DNA of 64,000 nt, from the NCBI GenBank assembly GCA_032716605.1, contig CM064485.1, forward strand, positions 35,681,158 through 35,745,157, in the 5' to 3' direction. Position numbers and translations under genes: made by a program. Source of the stretch: Paralithodes platypus (Eukaryota; Arthropoda; Malacostraca; Decapoda; Lithodidae). This document shows, piece after piece, positions 10,395-21,226 of this stretch (position 1 is the first letter of the stretch; each line of letters opens with the position of its first letter). The notes beneath the pieces were generated by a model. The model did not search any database. It saw only the letters and a list, made by a program, of their open reading frames with translations, and was not told where the DNA came from.

Positions 10395-11960
10395 GCTGCA
10401 ATCACCCTTCGACTCCACTCCTAGGGGTTACTTTAAGCAAGATCCCAGGCTGTGATTCGGTCCATCTTAGTTCTCGGCATGCTTGTTCAGTTTTATTCAA
10501 CCCTGAGTCATATGGTTTTCTCTGATGTCTCCTCCAATCAGGGTTGTCACCCACCAAAACCACCACATGAGCAGGGTCAACTTCAGGTAGGCAGGTCACG
10601 TGCTCATTCCGAAGGTGCCACTCACAAACAAGGCACCCAATAAGTTTCGAATCAGCTTCAGATAATAGATGCTAGTTTGATATGTAGTCATACCAATGAT
10701 AACCCATGATCCTGCATAAACGATTAGTATAATAAGAATTGATGCATCTCTCCAAATCACTGGTGAGTGCCTATGTATCATAACCACATAGCAAGACACG
10801 GAGTACCAGTGTTTTGGAGATCCACAATTTGGTCCTTCTGCTTATGTATTGGCATTGTCATACACTCTTATTGAGATAATTCATAATCCCATATACTAGG
10901 CCGAGTCGACGAACAGTATCTTGGCCTGGTCCAACATTATTATGAATTTTGATACCAAGATAAATGAACCTATCCAAAATGTCATTGTTCTCGCCACATG
11001 CATGTACATCTTTTTTGCGATTTGCTCTGCTTGATCCAACAAACCATCAATTGTTTGAACTTAAGCCTTAAACCCGTATTTTAAGTTAAACCCTATCATT
11101 ATAGGGGTAATTACTGTAGCTTTACCGTATTCCTAGTTAGTCAAAATGAAAAGCTAGTTTTCAAAATTGCAGTTAGAAGTACTGAAACATTATAATGGTA
11201 CCCTCTTTGGAATTACAACAACTCTGTTTCCTTTCATCTGACGGTAAATTGAATCCCTTAGCAGCTAATTTTTCGATACTTAATGGACAAATATTTAACC
11301 ACTATGTGTCTGCATCATATTAAGACCAAGTTTTTATAATTAGCACTATAAAATACTACAGAATCTTCAAAATAACTGATAATTCTTTATGGCAAGTTTG
11401 CTAATTATCGTCAGTTGAAAAGAAACAGGGTATAGCTAGGAATATGCAAAATTGTAATTACCACTGACAGTGATGGGGTTTGTCTAGGAGTACTGACCTG
11501 CATCCAAAAGACCTTTAGATCAAGATACTCCAACTCCTGTAATGCCTCAAGAACAAATGTGAGAATCTCCAGCAACTCAACTAATTTCACTACATCATTT
11601 GCAAAGTCAAAGTCACTGATTTTGAAATTGCCTACCAATACGGAAAATGACTGCCCGACCCAGTAACCACTCCATACAAATATTGAAAAGTTAAGAAGTA
11701 AATGTGCCAGCACACCCCTTTCTCACCCCTGAATCAACAAGGAAGAACAAGTAAAGGCCACCACACTTAACTGCACTCTATGTTCCTGTGTAAAATTCAG
11801 ATACCTGATAATTAATTGCTGCAAGTATCAAATGGAGCAGGAGTACAGTAGCTCCCACAGTGTATCGTGATACCCTGACTCAAACGACCTCTTTAGATCG
11901 ATGTAAACTGCCAGTTCAATTCGGCATTCCATTATAGCAAAATGCAAAACAAGAACAAGG
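10395..11960 (-). mobile_element. Decayed minus-strand RTE-like LINE reverse transcriptase
   Basis: Read on the minus strand, pieces of one LINE protein appear in the right order but in changing frames. Near 11,900-11,830 is the motif A region (DLKRSFES context). Near 11,620-11,560 is DFDFANDVV, the catalytic FADD box with its first Asp changed to Asn. Near 10,830-10,790 is the thumb or connection region. At 10,599-10,402 is the C-terminal stretch with PEVDPAH and DNPDWRR, a signature I know from crustacean LINE proteins. Stops and frameshifts throughout make it a pseudogene. Both ends are imprecise. Confidence 0.7.
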
Positions 11961-12370
11961 CTGCATCATATTAGTAGATTAATTTGAGATGTTTTGTAAG
12001 ATACTGGCCCTCAGTATCGTTGATAGGGCCAGGTAAGCTTTATCGTATGTGTGAGAAGGTCCTTAATGCGACTGGGAGACTAAGACTCAACACAATACAT
12101 AGGCTTCGTACAACAAATTTGTATTCATAACAAATGTAGGTGATTGACATAAATAACAATATTTGATAATTTGCTAAGGGCCAAATATATTTGAAATTTT
12201 GATGGCAGAGGATTACAACATAGCACGAATGGAAAGTGATGTAACATGATGTAACAGTAAGAGTACAGACATAATTTCCAGACAAATGGATATTGACTAA
12301 ATACAATAATTATGTACAAGGAAATGGTGTCCCCAAGAAGGTAATTCACAATGTAGCAAGTGAAATATAA
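11960..12370. other. No recognisable feature
   Basis: AT-rich spacer between the decayed LINE and the minisatellite. The long minus-strand ORF that starts in the minisatellite runs into it but has no protein motif here. Confidence 0.5.
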
Positions 12371-12376
12371 TAAAAA

Positions 12377-12949
12377 GTCTGTAAGGCAGGTGTTGTGAAG
12401 GCAAAAGTCTGTAAGGCAGGTGTTGTGAAGGCAAAAGTCTGTAAGGCAGGTGTTGTGAAGGCAAAAGTCTGTAAGGCAGGTGTTGTGAAGGCAAAAGTCT
12501 GTAAGGCAGGTGTTGTGAAGGCAAAAGTCTGTAAGGCAGGTGTTGTGAAGGCAAAAGTCTGTAAGGCAGGTGTTGTGAAGGCAAAAGTCTGTAAGGCAGG
12601 TGTTGTGAAGGCAAAAGTCTGTAAGGCAGGTGTTGTGAAGGCAAAAGTCTGTAAGGCAGGTGTTGTGAAGGCAAAAGTCTGTAAGGCAGGTGTTGTGAAG
12701 GCAAAAGTCTGTAAGGCAGGTGTTCAGGTGTTGTGAAGGCAAAAGTCTGTAAGGCAGGTGTTGTGAGTCTGTAAGGCAGGTGTTGTGAAGGCAAAAGTCT
12801 GTAAGGCAGGTGTTGTGAAGGCAAAAGTCTGTAAGGCAGGTGTTGTGAAGGCAAAAGTCTGTAAGGCAGGTGTTGTGAAGGCAAAAGTCTGTAAGGCAGG
12901 TGTTGTGAAGGCAAAAGTCTGTAAGGCAGGTGTTGTGAAGGCAAAAGTG
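12377..12949. repeat. Minisatellite, 30-bp unit, 19 copies
   Basis: The unit is GTCTGTAAGGCAGGTGTTGT followed by GAAGGCAAAA. Nineteen copies of GTCTGTAAGGCAGG can be counted, nearly all identical. Two irregular units occur: an insertion at about 12721-12732 and a deletion of GAAGGCAAAA at about 12767. Because 30 is a multiple of 3 and the unit has no stop in several frames, long ORFs with a decapeptide repeat appear on both strands. They are by-products of the array, not evidence of a gene. There are no unique spacers, so it is not a CRISPR array. Confidence 0.97.
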
Positions 12950-13016
12950 AAACAATGGAACTATAGACTTAACTGAAAGACCGAGCCGTCTAGCAGAAAG
13001 GAGTAAGGTATTTTAA

Positions 13017-13450
13017 CCCACTGAGCCCCAGCTAGTTTAGAATAAATGTACCACCAGGGACCGGCTGTTTCTGATTTTATTTTTCCAGAAACAATAGCGA
13101 ATGGGTTAGGAATGAAGGAAAAACCACAAAAAAACGATCAAAAAGGTCAAAAATTGGTCCTACGGAGCCCCCAAAAGTCGATTTTACAAAGAGTAAAAAA
13201 TTGAAGGCAAATACACCCAAAATACCGGTTTTTGCGCGCTCATGCGCACGCAGTTGGACTTTGAGAGTTTTCAACCATCGGCACGGTTGCATGGGATACT
13301 TACACAGTTCTCATACAAATCTGAGCCCTCTAGGTGCCATAGGACCGGAGTAATTGGGACCGGACCGGCCAGGACGCATGGTTTGCGTCGCTGGGGTTTA
13401 GCGTTACATACATTGTGGACGCAAACCCTGCGTCGCTGGGGCTCAGTGGG
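13017..13450. mobile_element. TTAA-flanked MITE with perfect 16-bp terminal inverted repeats
   Basis: A 434-bp element starts CCCACTGAGCCCCAGC and ends with its exact reverse complement. It is flanked by TTAA at 13013-13016 and 13451-13454. A TTAA duplication and ends beginning CCC are the hallmark of piggyBac-superfamily elements. It contains no transposase, so it is non-autonomous. GCGTCGCTGGGG occurs twice near the right end (about 13385 and 13429). The minus-strand ORF that overlaps it has no recognisable domain. Confidence 0.9.
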
Positions 13451-13454
13451 TTAA

Positions 13455-14300
13455 CACTTAGCAAATATTTAATTGATAGACATGTGTAATTATCTTTCTT
13501 CTGCTTTTTGAAGTGCCCAGGTAGGGTCACTGAAAGACAGAGACGAAGGTATCTAACTCTTACGCCCATCCAGAATGGTTTTGCCAGGCTTCTGAGGGAG
13601 GGACGACTGTCTTCTCTTGGGCCTCTGGGTTGACGGGAGCCTTCTGTCTTCGGCCCCTGGTCGGTTCTGCTTCTGGTGACATGGGGGTGAGGGTGACCTA
13701 CGCTGTGCCCTTCTGAGAGTGATAGGACGCTTGTTCTCTCTCTTATCACATCTATTAGACTTGTTGGGCCTGAGTTGCTCAAGTGCCCTTGGTCTGGAGT
13801 TCCCATGATGGGAGGAGGATGTGCGGAGGCTCTCAAGCTGGGTACCGAAATGTCCAGTTGGGTCAGAATATTTAGACTTGTTGGGATGCCCAAACTATTT
13901 TGCTGGAGTGTCCAGGATTACCGGAATGTCCAGGCAGGGAGGTACCAATATGTCCAAGTCGGGTAATGAAGGATCTCACTTTTATCCTTTCGAGTTACTC
14001 AGATAAGAGAGCTAAGCCTTTTTTCAGGTGAGCTGCTCTCTTCCGAGTCACCAACAAGGTTACTAATTTCCCTGCTCTCCTTCCTGGCAGCTCGGCTGCG
14101 GGTTGAAAGGTCCTTTACCTGCCCCCCCCCCCAGGTAATCTAGATTTATGCCCTTTCTCCTGGGATGTTAGAGGAAGCAGGGAGATGGAATGCAAAGGGG
14201 CAGGTAGGGTATTGGTTCAATTCCTTTGGAACTTTGAAGGGGCGTGGCTTGTCCTTCCTGGGCTAGTAACGTCACGCATTGGGGAAGTGTTTTGTTTGCA
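13455..14300. other. Non-coding stretch with a TGTCCA motif cluster
   Basis: No gene is recognisable. At about 13850-13955 the word TGTCCA recurs four times within about 105 bp, in variants of ATGTCCAG. There is a (C)12 run near 14122. Short ORFs here lack known motifs. Confidence 0.45.
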
Positions 14301-14308
14301 AAGGCCTG

Positions 14309-14562
14309 GAAGGTCTTTATCCCAGATGTTGATGTGAAGAGACCTTGTCCGGAAGTATAACATCTGAGGTGAAGCCATTGATTTTAGGGGCTGATGAGTG
14401 ATTGATGCTTCTGAATGCTTGTGAGCTTGCTTTTTGTGGGCAAACTATTATATGTATTCTTCTCCTGTCACCTCTTTTTCCTTTCTCTTGCCTCTTGCTG
14501 ATCCTCCCTACCCCTTGTGGGAGTAATGGCAGGCTATTGACTGACTGACTGACTGTTTCTGA
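14309..14562 (+). mobile_element. LINE 3'-end remnant (copy 1)
   Basis: This segment is similar along its length to 25,928-26,172, from CCTGGAAGGT through the ACATCTGAG context to a tail rich in GACTGACTG. The first part resembles the decayed C-terminal end of a LINE RT (Trp-Asn/Lys context then Val-Val), and the GACT tail suits a LINE 3' microsatellite. It is a dispersed repeat; clade unknown. Confidence 0.55.
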
Positions 14563-15263
14563 AGAGCATGGTATTGTCATGGGGCCACTAAATGGTGAGG
14601 TCTTGGTATACATTTTTTTATTATTATTTTCTCGCCCGAGTTAGTTGAACAGACTGGGGAACAAGAAAGACGTTTTGTGGGTTTTCGGTGGCCTTGGAAC
14701 CTTGTACTATCTCCTGCCACTTTGTACTTTTCTCTTAACTCTGAAGAAACAGTCACATGGGAACTTTTTTTCTGCAATTTTCGATGAGCATTTTTTTTTC
14801 TCACAATATTTCGGAACTCTATAGTATAAACCGAAACGAAACTAAATCTACATTATTTTTGGTGACTAAAATTGCGTACAACTTAAAATTGTGAAGTCGC
14901 CAGACAAAATTGCAGAAATAAATTGTCAACTTAATCCACATTCTGTTCACTCTAGCACATGTACATGAACGACCAAACAGAAAGGTTTACACATGGTAGC
15001 ATACACACACATACTAGCATCTATGAGGTCAAAATCATGCATAAACAATCAAGAACTGATACATAGAGACTACAGAGATACATACACAGCATAATACACA
15101 CACTTACACACACACACTCACACACATATTCTCTCTCTCTCTCACTCCCTAGCTTTATCCAATTATTCCCCTTCCCTCTTACAACACACTTTTCTTAACT
15201 AGTTTCTCGCCCTATTTATTCTTCTGTGCTACGTGTCCTTCACTTTCTTAACACACACACACG
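14563..15263. other. Non-coding; CA-rich simple sequence near the end
   Basis: No supported gene. CA- and CT-rich simple sequence lies at 15,000-15,260, directly before the SINE. The (CA)n tract at about 15,250-15,262 abuts the truncated SINE head. Confidence 0.5.
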
Positions 15264-15718
15264 GAGTGGTCTTGCCATTGGACTGGTAATCCAATGGACC
15301 CGGGTTCGAATCCCAATATGTCAATGGGAAGATATTATTGGGATGGAATTTGTGCTGTACCTAGTATCAGTGCATTACCACAGCACACCGAAATGCCAAA
15401 AAAATACCCTCATTGTTCCCTGATTAAAGAGCATTGTGTGAATATTCCCGTATTAAAACAAATATGCTACAGGGGGGCAATGCCTAGTGAGTTAATTGCT
15501 CAATAGGTGGCGTTCTGAGAGTGAGGGTCCGAGTGGGGGATGAGACTGTGAAGCGCAGAGGCGAGGCGGCGGCGGCTTCAGAGATGGAGTTGCTTCGAGC
15601 CGTGAAGCTTCGCATATCTCACTCCCTAAACTGGAGCAAGACCTCACGGGCCTCACCGTGTTCAGCGGTAGAGTGTAAAGGCTATCAGCCTATGCCCGAG
15701 AGGGAGTAGTTGGAATAT
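15264..15718 (+). mobile_element. tRNA-Thr-derived SINE (copy 1, slightly 5'-truncated)
   Basis: The head keeps most of a tRNA: an anticodon arm with an 8-bp stem, CCATTGGA and TCCAATGG around loop CTGGTAA (anticodon GGT, Thr), and a perfect T arm/B box GGGTTCGAATCCC at 15,302-15,314. The 5' acceptor and D-arm start are cut off. A unique tRNA-unrelated body of about 400 bp follows, nearly identical to the second copy at 35,446-35,928. RNA polymerase III transcription from the internal boxes and LINE-driven mobilisation are known for such elements; neither is shown here. Confidence 0.88.
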
Positions 15719-15867
15719 ACACACGCACACTATCTCTCTCTCATACATATACATTTTGAAGGTCTTCGTGGAAGCTCGTCCCAGATCAGACTTGAGGGCG
15801 AGGATGTTAATGTCAGGTGGTGCTCATTCAAAGAACACTTTATGGATTGACAAGATATAATTATTCG

Positions 15868-17840
15868 TTCCCACTAAACTTACCAAATCAGGCTCACCTC
15901 GTCTACAATGGTTCACACGTGGCATAGCTTCAGCATTTATAAAGAGAAAGGTTGCATACAGAAAGGCCAAAAGAAGTCAGGACCAAAGATATCTAGAATC
16001 CTTCAATAGTATGTGAGGGAGAGTGAAAATCTCTTATAAGGAAGCAAGCGGAATGAAGAACTCAGGGCTGCAACCCTCTGCAAAGAGAGTCCTGTGTGAA
16101 CAGTAGGAAGCCATTCAAAAGTAGCATTGGACCTCTAAAGCATCCAACAGGCCAACTATCCTCTGACACTGAAATAGCTAAATCCCTAAAGCCCTATTTT
16201 TCCACTGTTTATACAAGGGAAAGTACCAGTGACATGCCAAATCCAGGATTAGTGCATGAGGGTGAAGTTCTTAGCAGAATTAGATGTACCTCAGAGGAAG
16301 TAGCAGAAAGAATAGGTACGTTAAATAGGTTGAATTCATCTGGCCCAGATGGCTTTCTTCTCTAAGTTGTACAAGAAGTATGATATGAAATCACACCTTC
16401 CTTGGCTGAAATGTTCAATAAATCACTAGAAACAGGAGAGGTCCCTGAAGACTGGATACTGGCCAATGTGTCCCCAATCTTTAAGAAAGGGGATCATGAG
16501 TTTCCAAAGTATTATCGGCCAATTAGCTTGAGTTCTATCATAGTAAAATTTGTAGGAGGGATACCAGTAGACAAGATAGTTAACTACCTGGAAATCCACA
16601 AGTTAATTACAAAGTAAAATGGATTCAGGCAACACCTGTCTTGTCTTACCAATTTGCTGGAATTTTTGCATGAAGTGCTGAGGGAGTATTACAAAAGTAG
16701 AGCCATAGACATCCTTTACTTGGATTTTCAAAAAGCTTTCGACAAAGTGCCTCATATCAGGCTAATGTCAAGAGTGAGTGCACTAGGTATCAATACAGAG
16801 GTCACAAATTGGATAGAAAGTTGGCTAACAGGCAAACAGCAAAGGGTGGCAATCAATGGTGTTTCTTCTGAGTAAACTCCAGTCACTTCTGGAGTTCCAC
16901 AGGGTTCTGTCCTTGGTCCATTTTCGTTTATCATATACTGTATGTCAATGGCATCGATATTGGTCTGTAGAGTGTGATCTCCAAGTTTGCAAATTACCTT
17001 AAGTTTGGAGTGAATTTGAAGGACCCTGAAGGGGTTGAAAAGCTCAGGATGGATCTTAACATACTGGGTGAATGGTCTGAGACATGACAGATGCCAATAA
17101 ACTTGGAAAAATGCAAGGTGATGCATATCGGCCAAGCAAACCCCAAGTCAAGCTATTTGCTACTGGGAATGCCCCTAAAGGGAAGTGACTGACTTCGAAA
17201 AGGATTTGGGTGTGCTGATTAGCAGTGACCTAAAGTTTTCCATGCAGTTCATTGAAGTAGAGTAGAAAGCTCTAAAATTATTGGGCTCTATTAAGAGGCA
17301 AGTAAAGAAATAAGGAAGTAGTCTGGACGCTACAATGTTCTGATATGGCCTCTCCTGGAGTACGCTGTGTAATTCTGGTCTTCAGCAATCAGGAAGGATA
17401 TAGAGCTACTGGAAAGAGTACAAGCTAAGGCTACAAAGCTTATTTCATTGATTAGAAGACTGAGCTATGAGGACCGATTGAAAGCTCTTAATCTCTTATC
17501 GTTGATAACACGCAGACTACGAGGTCAGCTCATTGAATTTGATATAATACTTAATGGGCTTGGAAATGTGGATTAAGGCAACATGTTAAGCCTCAATATA
17601 CATGCAACAAACAACCATGTCTGGAAGTTAGAATTTGAAAAGGTTGAACACTAGCATGTGTGGATACTTTTCACATATAAAATATGTTCTACTTGGAACA
17701 AACTTCCCTCATAAGTTGTAATAAGTGTTTTCAGATGAGTGTAGAAAATAGTAATTCGCACACTCTGCAATGATAGTAATGCAATACACAATCTTTCTCT
17801 TTCTACTTCGAATATCGCACCGGAATAGACCACAAACTCT
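15868..17840 (+). mobile_element. Decayed CR1-type LINE (plus strand)
   Basis: One LINE protein can be followed through several frames. The linker with RKVAYRKAKRS lies near 15,940-15,980. RT follows in open blocks at 16,096-16,365, 16,402-16,617 and 16,654-16,875, carrying SSGPDG, VSPIFKKGD, YYRPISLSS, LDFQKAFDKVPH (motif A) and SGVPQGSVLGP (motif B, about 16,885-16,920). The thumb follows with EKDLGVLISSDLK near 17,190-17,235. The motif C FADD box is not intact (CKFANYLK context near 16,985). Stops and indels throughout make it inactive. The 3' end falls near 17,840 but is not sharp. Confidence 0.85.
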
Positions 17841-17873
17841 TTGAGATACAAACCATTCCTTGCAACTCTCTCG

Positions 17874-17920
<47 letters not shown>

Positions 17921-18080
17921 GGGTATATATATATATACAAAACTCTCGTATCCTCTCCCCCCCCCTCTCTCTCTCTCTGTCTCTCTCTCTGGATCAGTAT
18001 GCCATGTGTAGGCCGGTGAGTATTACTGGTAAGATCACAATTGAGAGGAAGACCTTGAATCATATGTAAGGAGTGAGGTA
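17841..18080. repeat. (AT)n and (TC)n simple repeats
   Basis: (TA)n runs from about 17,873 to 17,935 with a CCGGG interruption, followed by C- and (TC)n-rich sequence at about 17,950-17,995. Overlapping low-complexity ORFs are artefacts. Confidence 0.9.
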
Positions 18081-18223
18081 GTACCACTGTACTAATAGTT
18101 GTAGTAGTAATAGCAGTACTACTACTAGTAACCTTTTGAATACGCTACAACTACTACTATTACTATTACTACTACTACTATGTTTAGTAGTACTAGTAAC
18201 ACCACCACCACCACTTCCACCAT

Positions 18224-18258
<35 letters not shown>

Positions 18259-18355
18259 GTAGTAGTAGTAGTATTAGTGATGGTGGTGGTGGTATTACTA
18301 GTACTGCCAAGCATAGTAGTAGTAGTAGTAATAATAGTAGTATTTGCAGCATACT
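18063..18355. repeat. Trinucleotide satellite forming a roughly 100-bp imperfect hairpin
   Basis: (ACT)n/(ACC)n sequence at about 18,144-18,250 is followed by its reverse complement at about 18,258-18,350. The match includes non-repetitive landmarks (ACTAGTAA, TATG and GCTGC/GCTAC at the outer ends), so it is a true inverted duplication and not just opposite-strand triplets. The ORFs of poly-Thr/Ser or poly-Leu/Val are artefacts. Confidence 0.85.
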
Positions 18356-18439
18356 CACAAGGCTACTTTTTTCTAAAACAACTATACAGCGTCATTACCA
18401 TTATTATCATGATCGCGTGATACACTGCATTTGATAATA

Positions 18440-19700
18440 TAAATGAGATAATTATATAAAGTCAAAACATAGAATAATAGTAGTAAAAGTTAAAATGTTT
18501 GTGCGATGCCCACATATGCAAGAAGTACACCCTCTGCAACACCTACACCCGCAAGAATAGCGTGTCATCGTGAAGCCAGAACGGAATAAGAGAGTCCACC
18601 CTTCACCGTTTCTACAACCCCAAGAGCACACTCTGTCACAGCACACCTTCTTAGCTCCATCCACAATATGCCCCTTGCTGACGTCAACACCCCACTTCTA
18701 CCTCACCTGTTACCTGTCCAGCGACCTACACCTGAACTAGCCAGTCCAAGGTCAAAAGGACACAACTCCCTCACTTTAAACTCAGGTGAGAGTGACCTTC
18801 TGACAGCTAAGCAGAGGAGAAAGATTTCCACCAAGAACCGATAACTCGTCTCCAAGTGCTCTTCGACACTTTACAAGATCGAATTGGACCCAGTAATATA
18901 TAAGACTGGTTTAGAACTTTACAAGGACAAGTCCACCAACTCGAGACTATAAGCCCACCCCCTTGGTACTTTATAGGACCAAGAAAATCCTGGTACTTTA
19001 TAAGACCATTTTAACAATTTACAAGGTCAGTCCTTCTAAACCCACTTTATAAGGCCAGCCCAACAGCTGCTAGCAGCCCGAGACAAGCCAGCTCAGCCGC
19101 AGCTCGAGCCGAAACTGCCTGCAGCCCAAACCGAGAGAAGCCTAGACGACCAGATCAGAAACAGTCACGCACGCCAGTTGGTGATAGGAAGAAAGAAGCA
19201 GAAGGCAAAATGAGATCTATATCTGACCCTAGCTTTCACTCACCGGTTTCAACTAGAGAGACGCAACAATAGCTTGCCTGTCACACCTGAGAGATATATT
19301 TTTTCTCCCCTTTCGCTTTTACCTAAGTTATTTTTACTTTGTATTCCTGAAGACAACTCTGTCCACGACATTTGAGATATAATTATCCTCTAATTATCGT
19401 TACACACTTACACCTCCACAACTCTCCACTTTCTACACTGACAAACATGCACCTTAACTCCTCCTCCTCTGATATACCCCAGTCTATCTCTTGCAGGATC
19501 TATTATGTATGTAATGTGTATTGTATTCACATATTAATGATTATTTGTATTGCCAGCCTAATTTTATCATATGTTATTTTCTCTACCAATTGTTTTGAAA
19601 ATAAACTCACAAACCTGTACCTTCCTTATCTGTTCTAGACCTAGTACCTCCATTAGAAATAATAACCTCCTGGTATAATAGGAACCTCTCCAAAGACTCA
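18440..19700. other. Unassigned non-coding region, possibly an old solo LTR
   Basis: No supported gene. At about 18,870-19,055 the motif (A)CTTTAYAAGR recurs six times at 25-45 bp spacing, with a TATATAAG box-like word near 18,898. Further on is AATAAACTC near 19,600, a possible polyadenylation signal. A promoter-like cluster followed by a poly(A) signal would suit a solo LTR, but I could not find matching ends or a target duplication, so the assignment is speculative. Confidence 0.35.
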
Positions 19701-19867
19701 CACAGACAGCTTGAGCTCAGTATTATTGTTTGTAACAGTGAATTAGAATAGGAAGGAGGTGAGGGGTCGATAGAGTAATGTTAATTCTGCTACTTCAATC
19801 TTGCTCTGGTTGTTATAATTGTCATATTCCGTTTCTTCTTCAGAAGATCCTTCGTTTCTTCTGAAAG

Positions 19868-21055
19868 CTAACTACAAGTGCTCTTGCCTGCTTTTCCTGC
19901 TATACATAAAGATGCTTCTGTTATGATTCTGGTAAAGTGTTCATTAATTTCTTCTACTGTCTCCTCTATATCTGCCAACTGCGAATTTCTATTTTGAATA
20001 GCTAGGCTAAACTCTTCAGTCCTTTCTCTCAGTGTGTAATAGTTTGGTATGGTACTTCTAACTAGCTTATTTCTTTCTTTCTTTAAATTTAACCCTACTC
20101 TACTGTACATCCCACCATTCTTTGTACGCTTGTGACATTCACTTTGTTCAGTACTGCTACGTCTTTCATAATATCTGGTTTGTCACTAAGGATAAAATCA
20201 AATTAATTCTTGGTTATTCATTAACCCCTAATTAGCGGGGCCCGACTTAAGTCTGTATCTAAAAACCTGGACTATGTGGCGGGGACCGACTTAAGTCTGT
20301 GTGCAATTTTTGAGCAAGAATGGCTGTGAGAGAGAGACGAGCGACGGGAGGAGCGTAGGTTACCTCATGACCGCTCGGCACAGACCCCGCGCGCCTACTG
20401 ACATCTACTCCACACTACTCCACCCTCCCTACCTCGCCACACAGGGAATTATGTCAGGAAATTACCTTATTTTAGGGATTTTGCACTCGTGTTGCAAGAG
20501 AACGCGTGGTCGTAGAAGGATGGTTCTGGTGTCATTGGAAAACTCAATTTACGCCCTTTCAGGGATACATAATTGTATTACGCTCTGGCTCTTGTTTATG
20601 CATGAAAAAGAGCACGGAAACAAGGCCATTTAGGGTAAAAAAAAAACGCTGGGCGCATAGTGGAAAAAAACTGACGGGCCCGCTCGTAAGGTGTTAAGAA
20701 CCTTTCCATGTCCATTTTCGGCTAGCTTTCTTTTGGAAAAAAATTATTCATGATGTTAAGCCAGTTTCGTTCTGCAAATTCTACAAGAGTGTCTCCTCGA
20801 TCTGCCATTTTTGTTACCTATTCCAAAGTTACCTATAACTGTTTCACCTACTTTTATCTGGCTTACTTTGGCATTAAGGTCTCCTTTATAAAATAACACA
20901 TGGCTGTCAGGCAATACGATGAATGCCTCACCTGTTCTTCTAACTTCGCTAAGACCTACGATATCCCATTTAACGTTTCTCAATTCCTCGAGGAGGATAG
21001 CCAAGTTTGCTTCAGTGATTAGGGTTCGGACATTGTACAGTCGGTCACCTTTCCG
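19868..21055 (-). mobile_element. RTE-type LINE fragment (endonuclease region), interrupted by a TTAA element
   Basis: Read on the minus strand from 21,055, the fragment begins at the endonuclease N-terminus (YNVRTL, then LLEELRNVKWDIVGLSEVRR with the catalytic Glu, 21,020-20,940). It continues with GETVIGNFGIGN (about 20,850-20,810) and reaches the WTWKG region at about 20,705. The sequence is then broken by the element at 20,225-20,693. It resumes with LSDKPDIMKDV (about 20,200-20,160) and the linker ending in INEHFTRIITEA (20,110-19,868). The reverse transcriptase is absent, and stops and indels occur. This domain order matches RTE-clade proteins. Confidence 0.82.
20225..20693 (+). mobile_element. 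469-bp TTAA-flanked MITE, family B copy 1
   Basis: The element is flanked by TTAA at 20,221-20,224 and 20,694-20,697. Its ends are CCCCTAATTAGCGG and CCGCTCGTAAGGTG, imperfect inverted repeats. It shares its length and internal sequence (TTTCAGGGATA, GCACTCGTGTTGC, GCATGAAAA) with the copies at 30,283-30,763 and 43,868-44,347. Subterminal palindromes GACTTAAGTC lie at 20,244-20,253 and 20,288-20,297. It is inserted inside the RTE endonuclease fragment. Non-autonomous; the TTAA duplication suggests piggyBac-type mobilisation. Confidence 0.9.
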
Positions 21056-21192
21056 ACTGGGCTACCTATGGTAATTTCGCTGAGAGTCTTTCGCTCTGAT
21101 ATTAGTAAGATCGCTCACTACCCCAACCCTGAATCTGTTGCATATTATGTCCCATAGATGGCGTAGTTAGATTTGCGGGGTGGGGGGGGGGT

Positions 21193-21226
<34 letters not shown>

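Noticed and set aside
12377..12949. Regular 30-bp repeats as a possible CRISPR array
   Set aside because: Units are head to tail with no unique spacers, and the context is eukaryotic.
12125..12955. 276-residue minus ORF with a repeated decapeptide, and plus ORFs of the same array
   Set aside because: The 30-bp unit is a multiple of three without stops in several frames, so long ORFs are automatic. No start context, domain or codon signal supports a gene.
13330..13893. 187-residue minus ORF
   Set aside because: It overlaps the end of the 434-bp MITE and unrelated DNA, with no recognisable domain.
18060..18434. Poly-Thr/Ser and poly-Leu/Val ORFs on both strands
   Set aside because: Products of the trinucleotide satellite.
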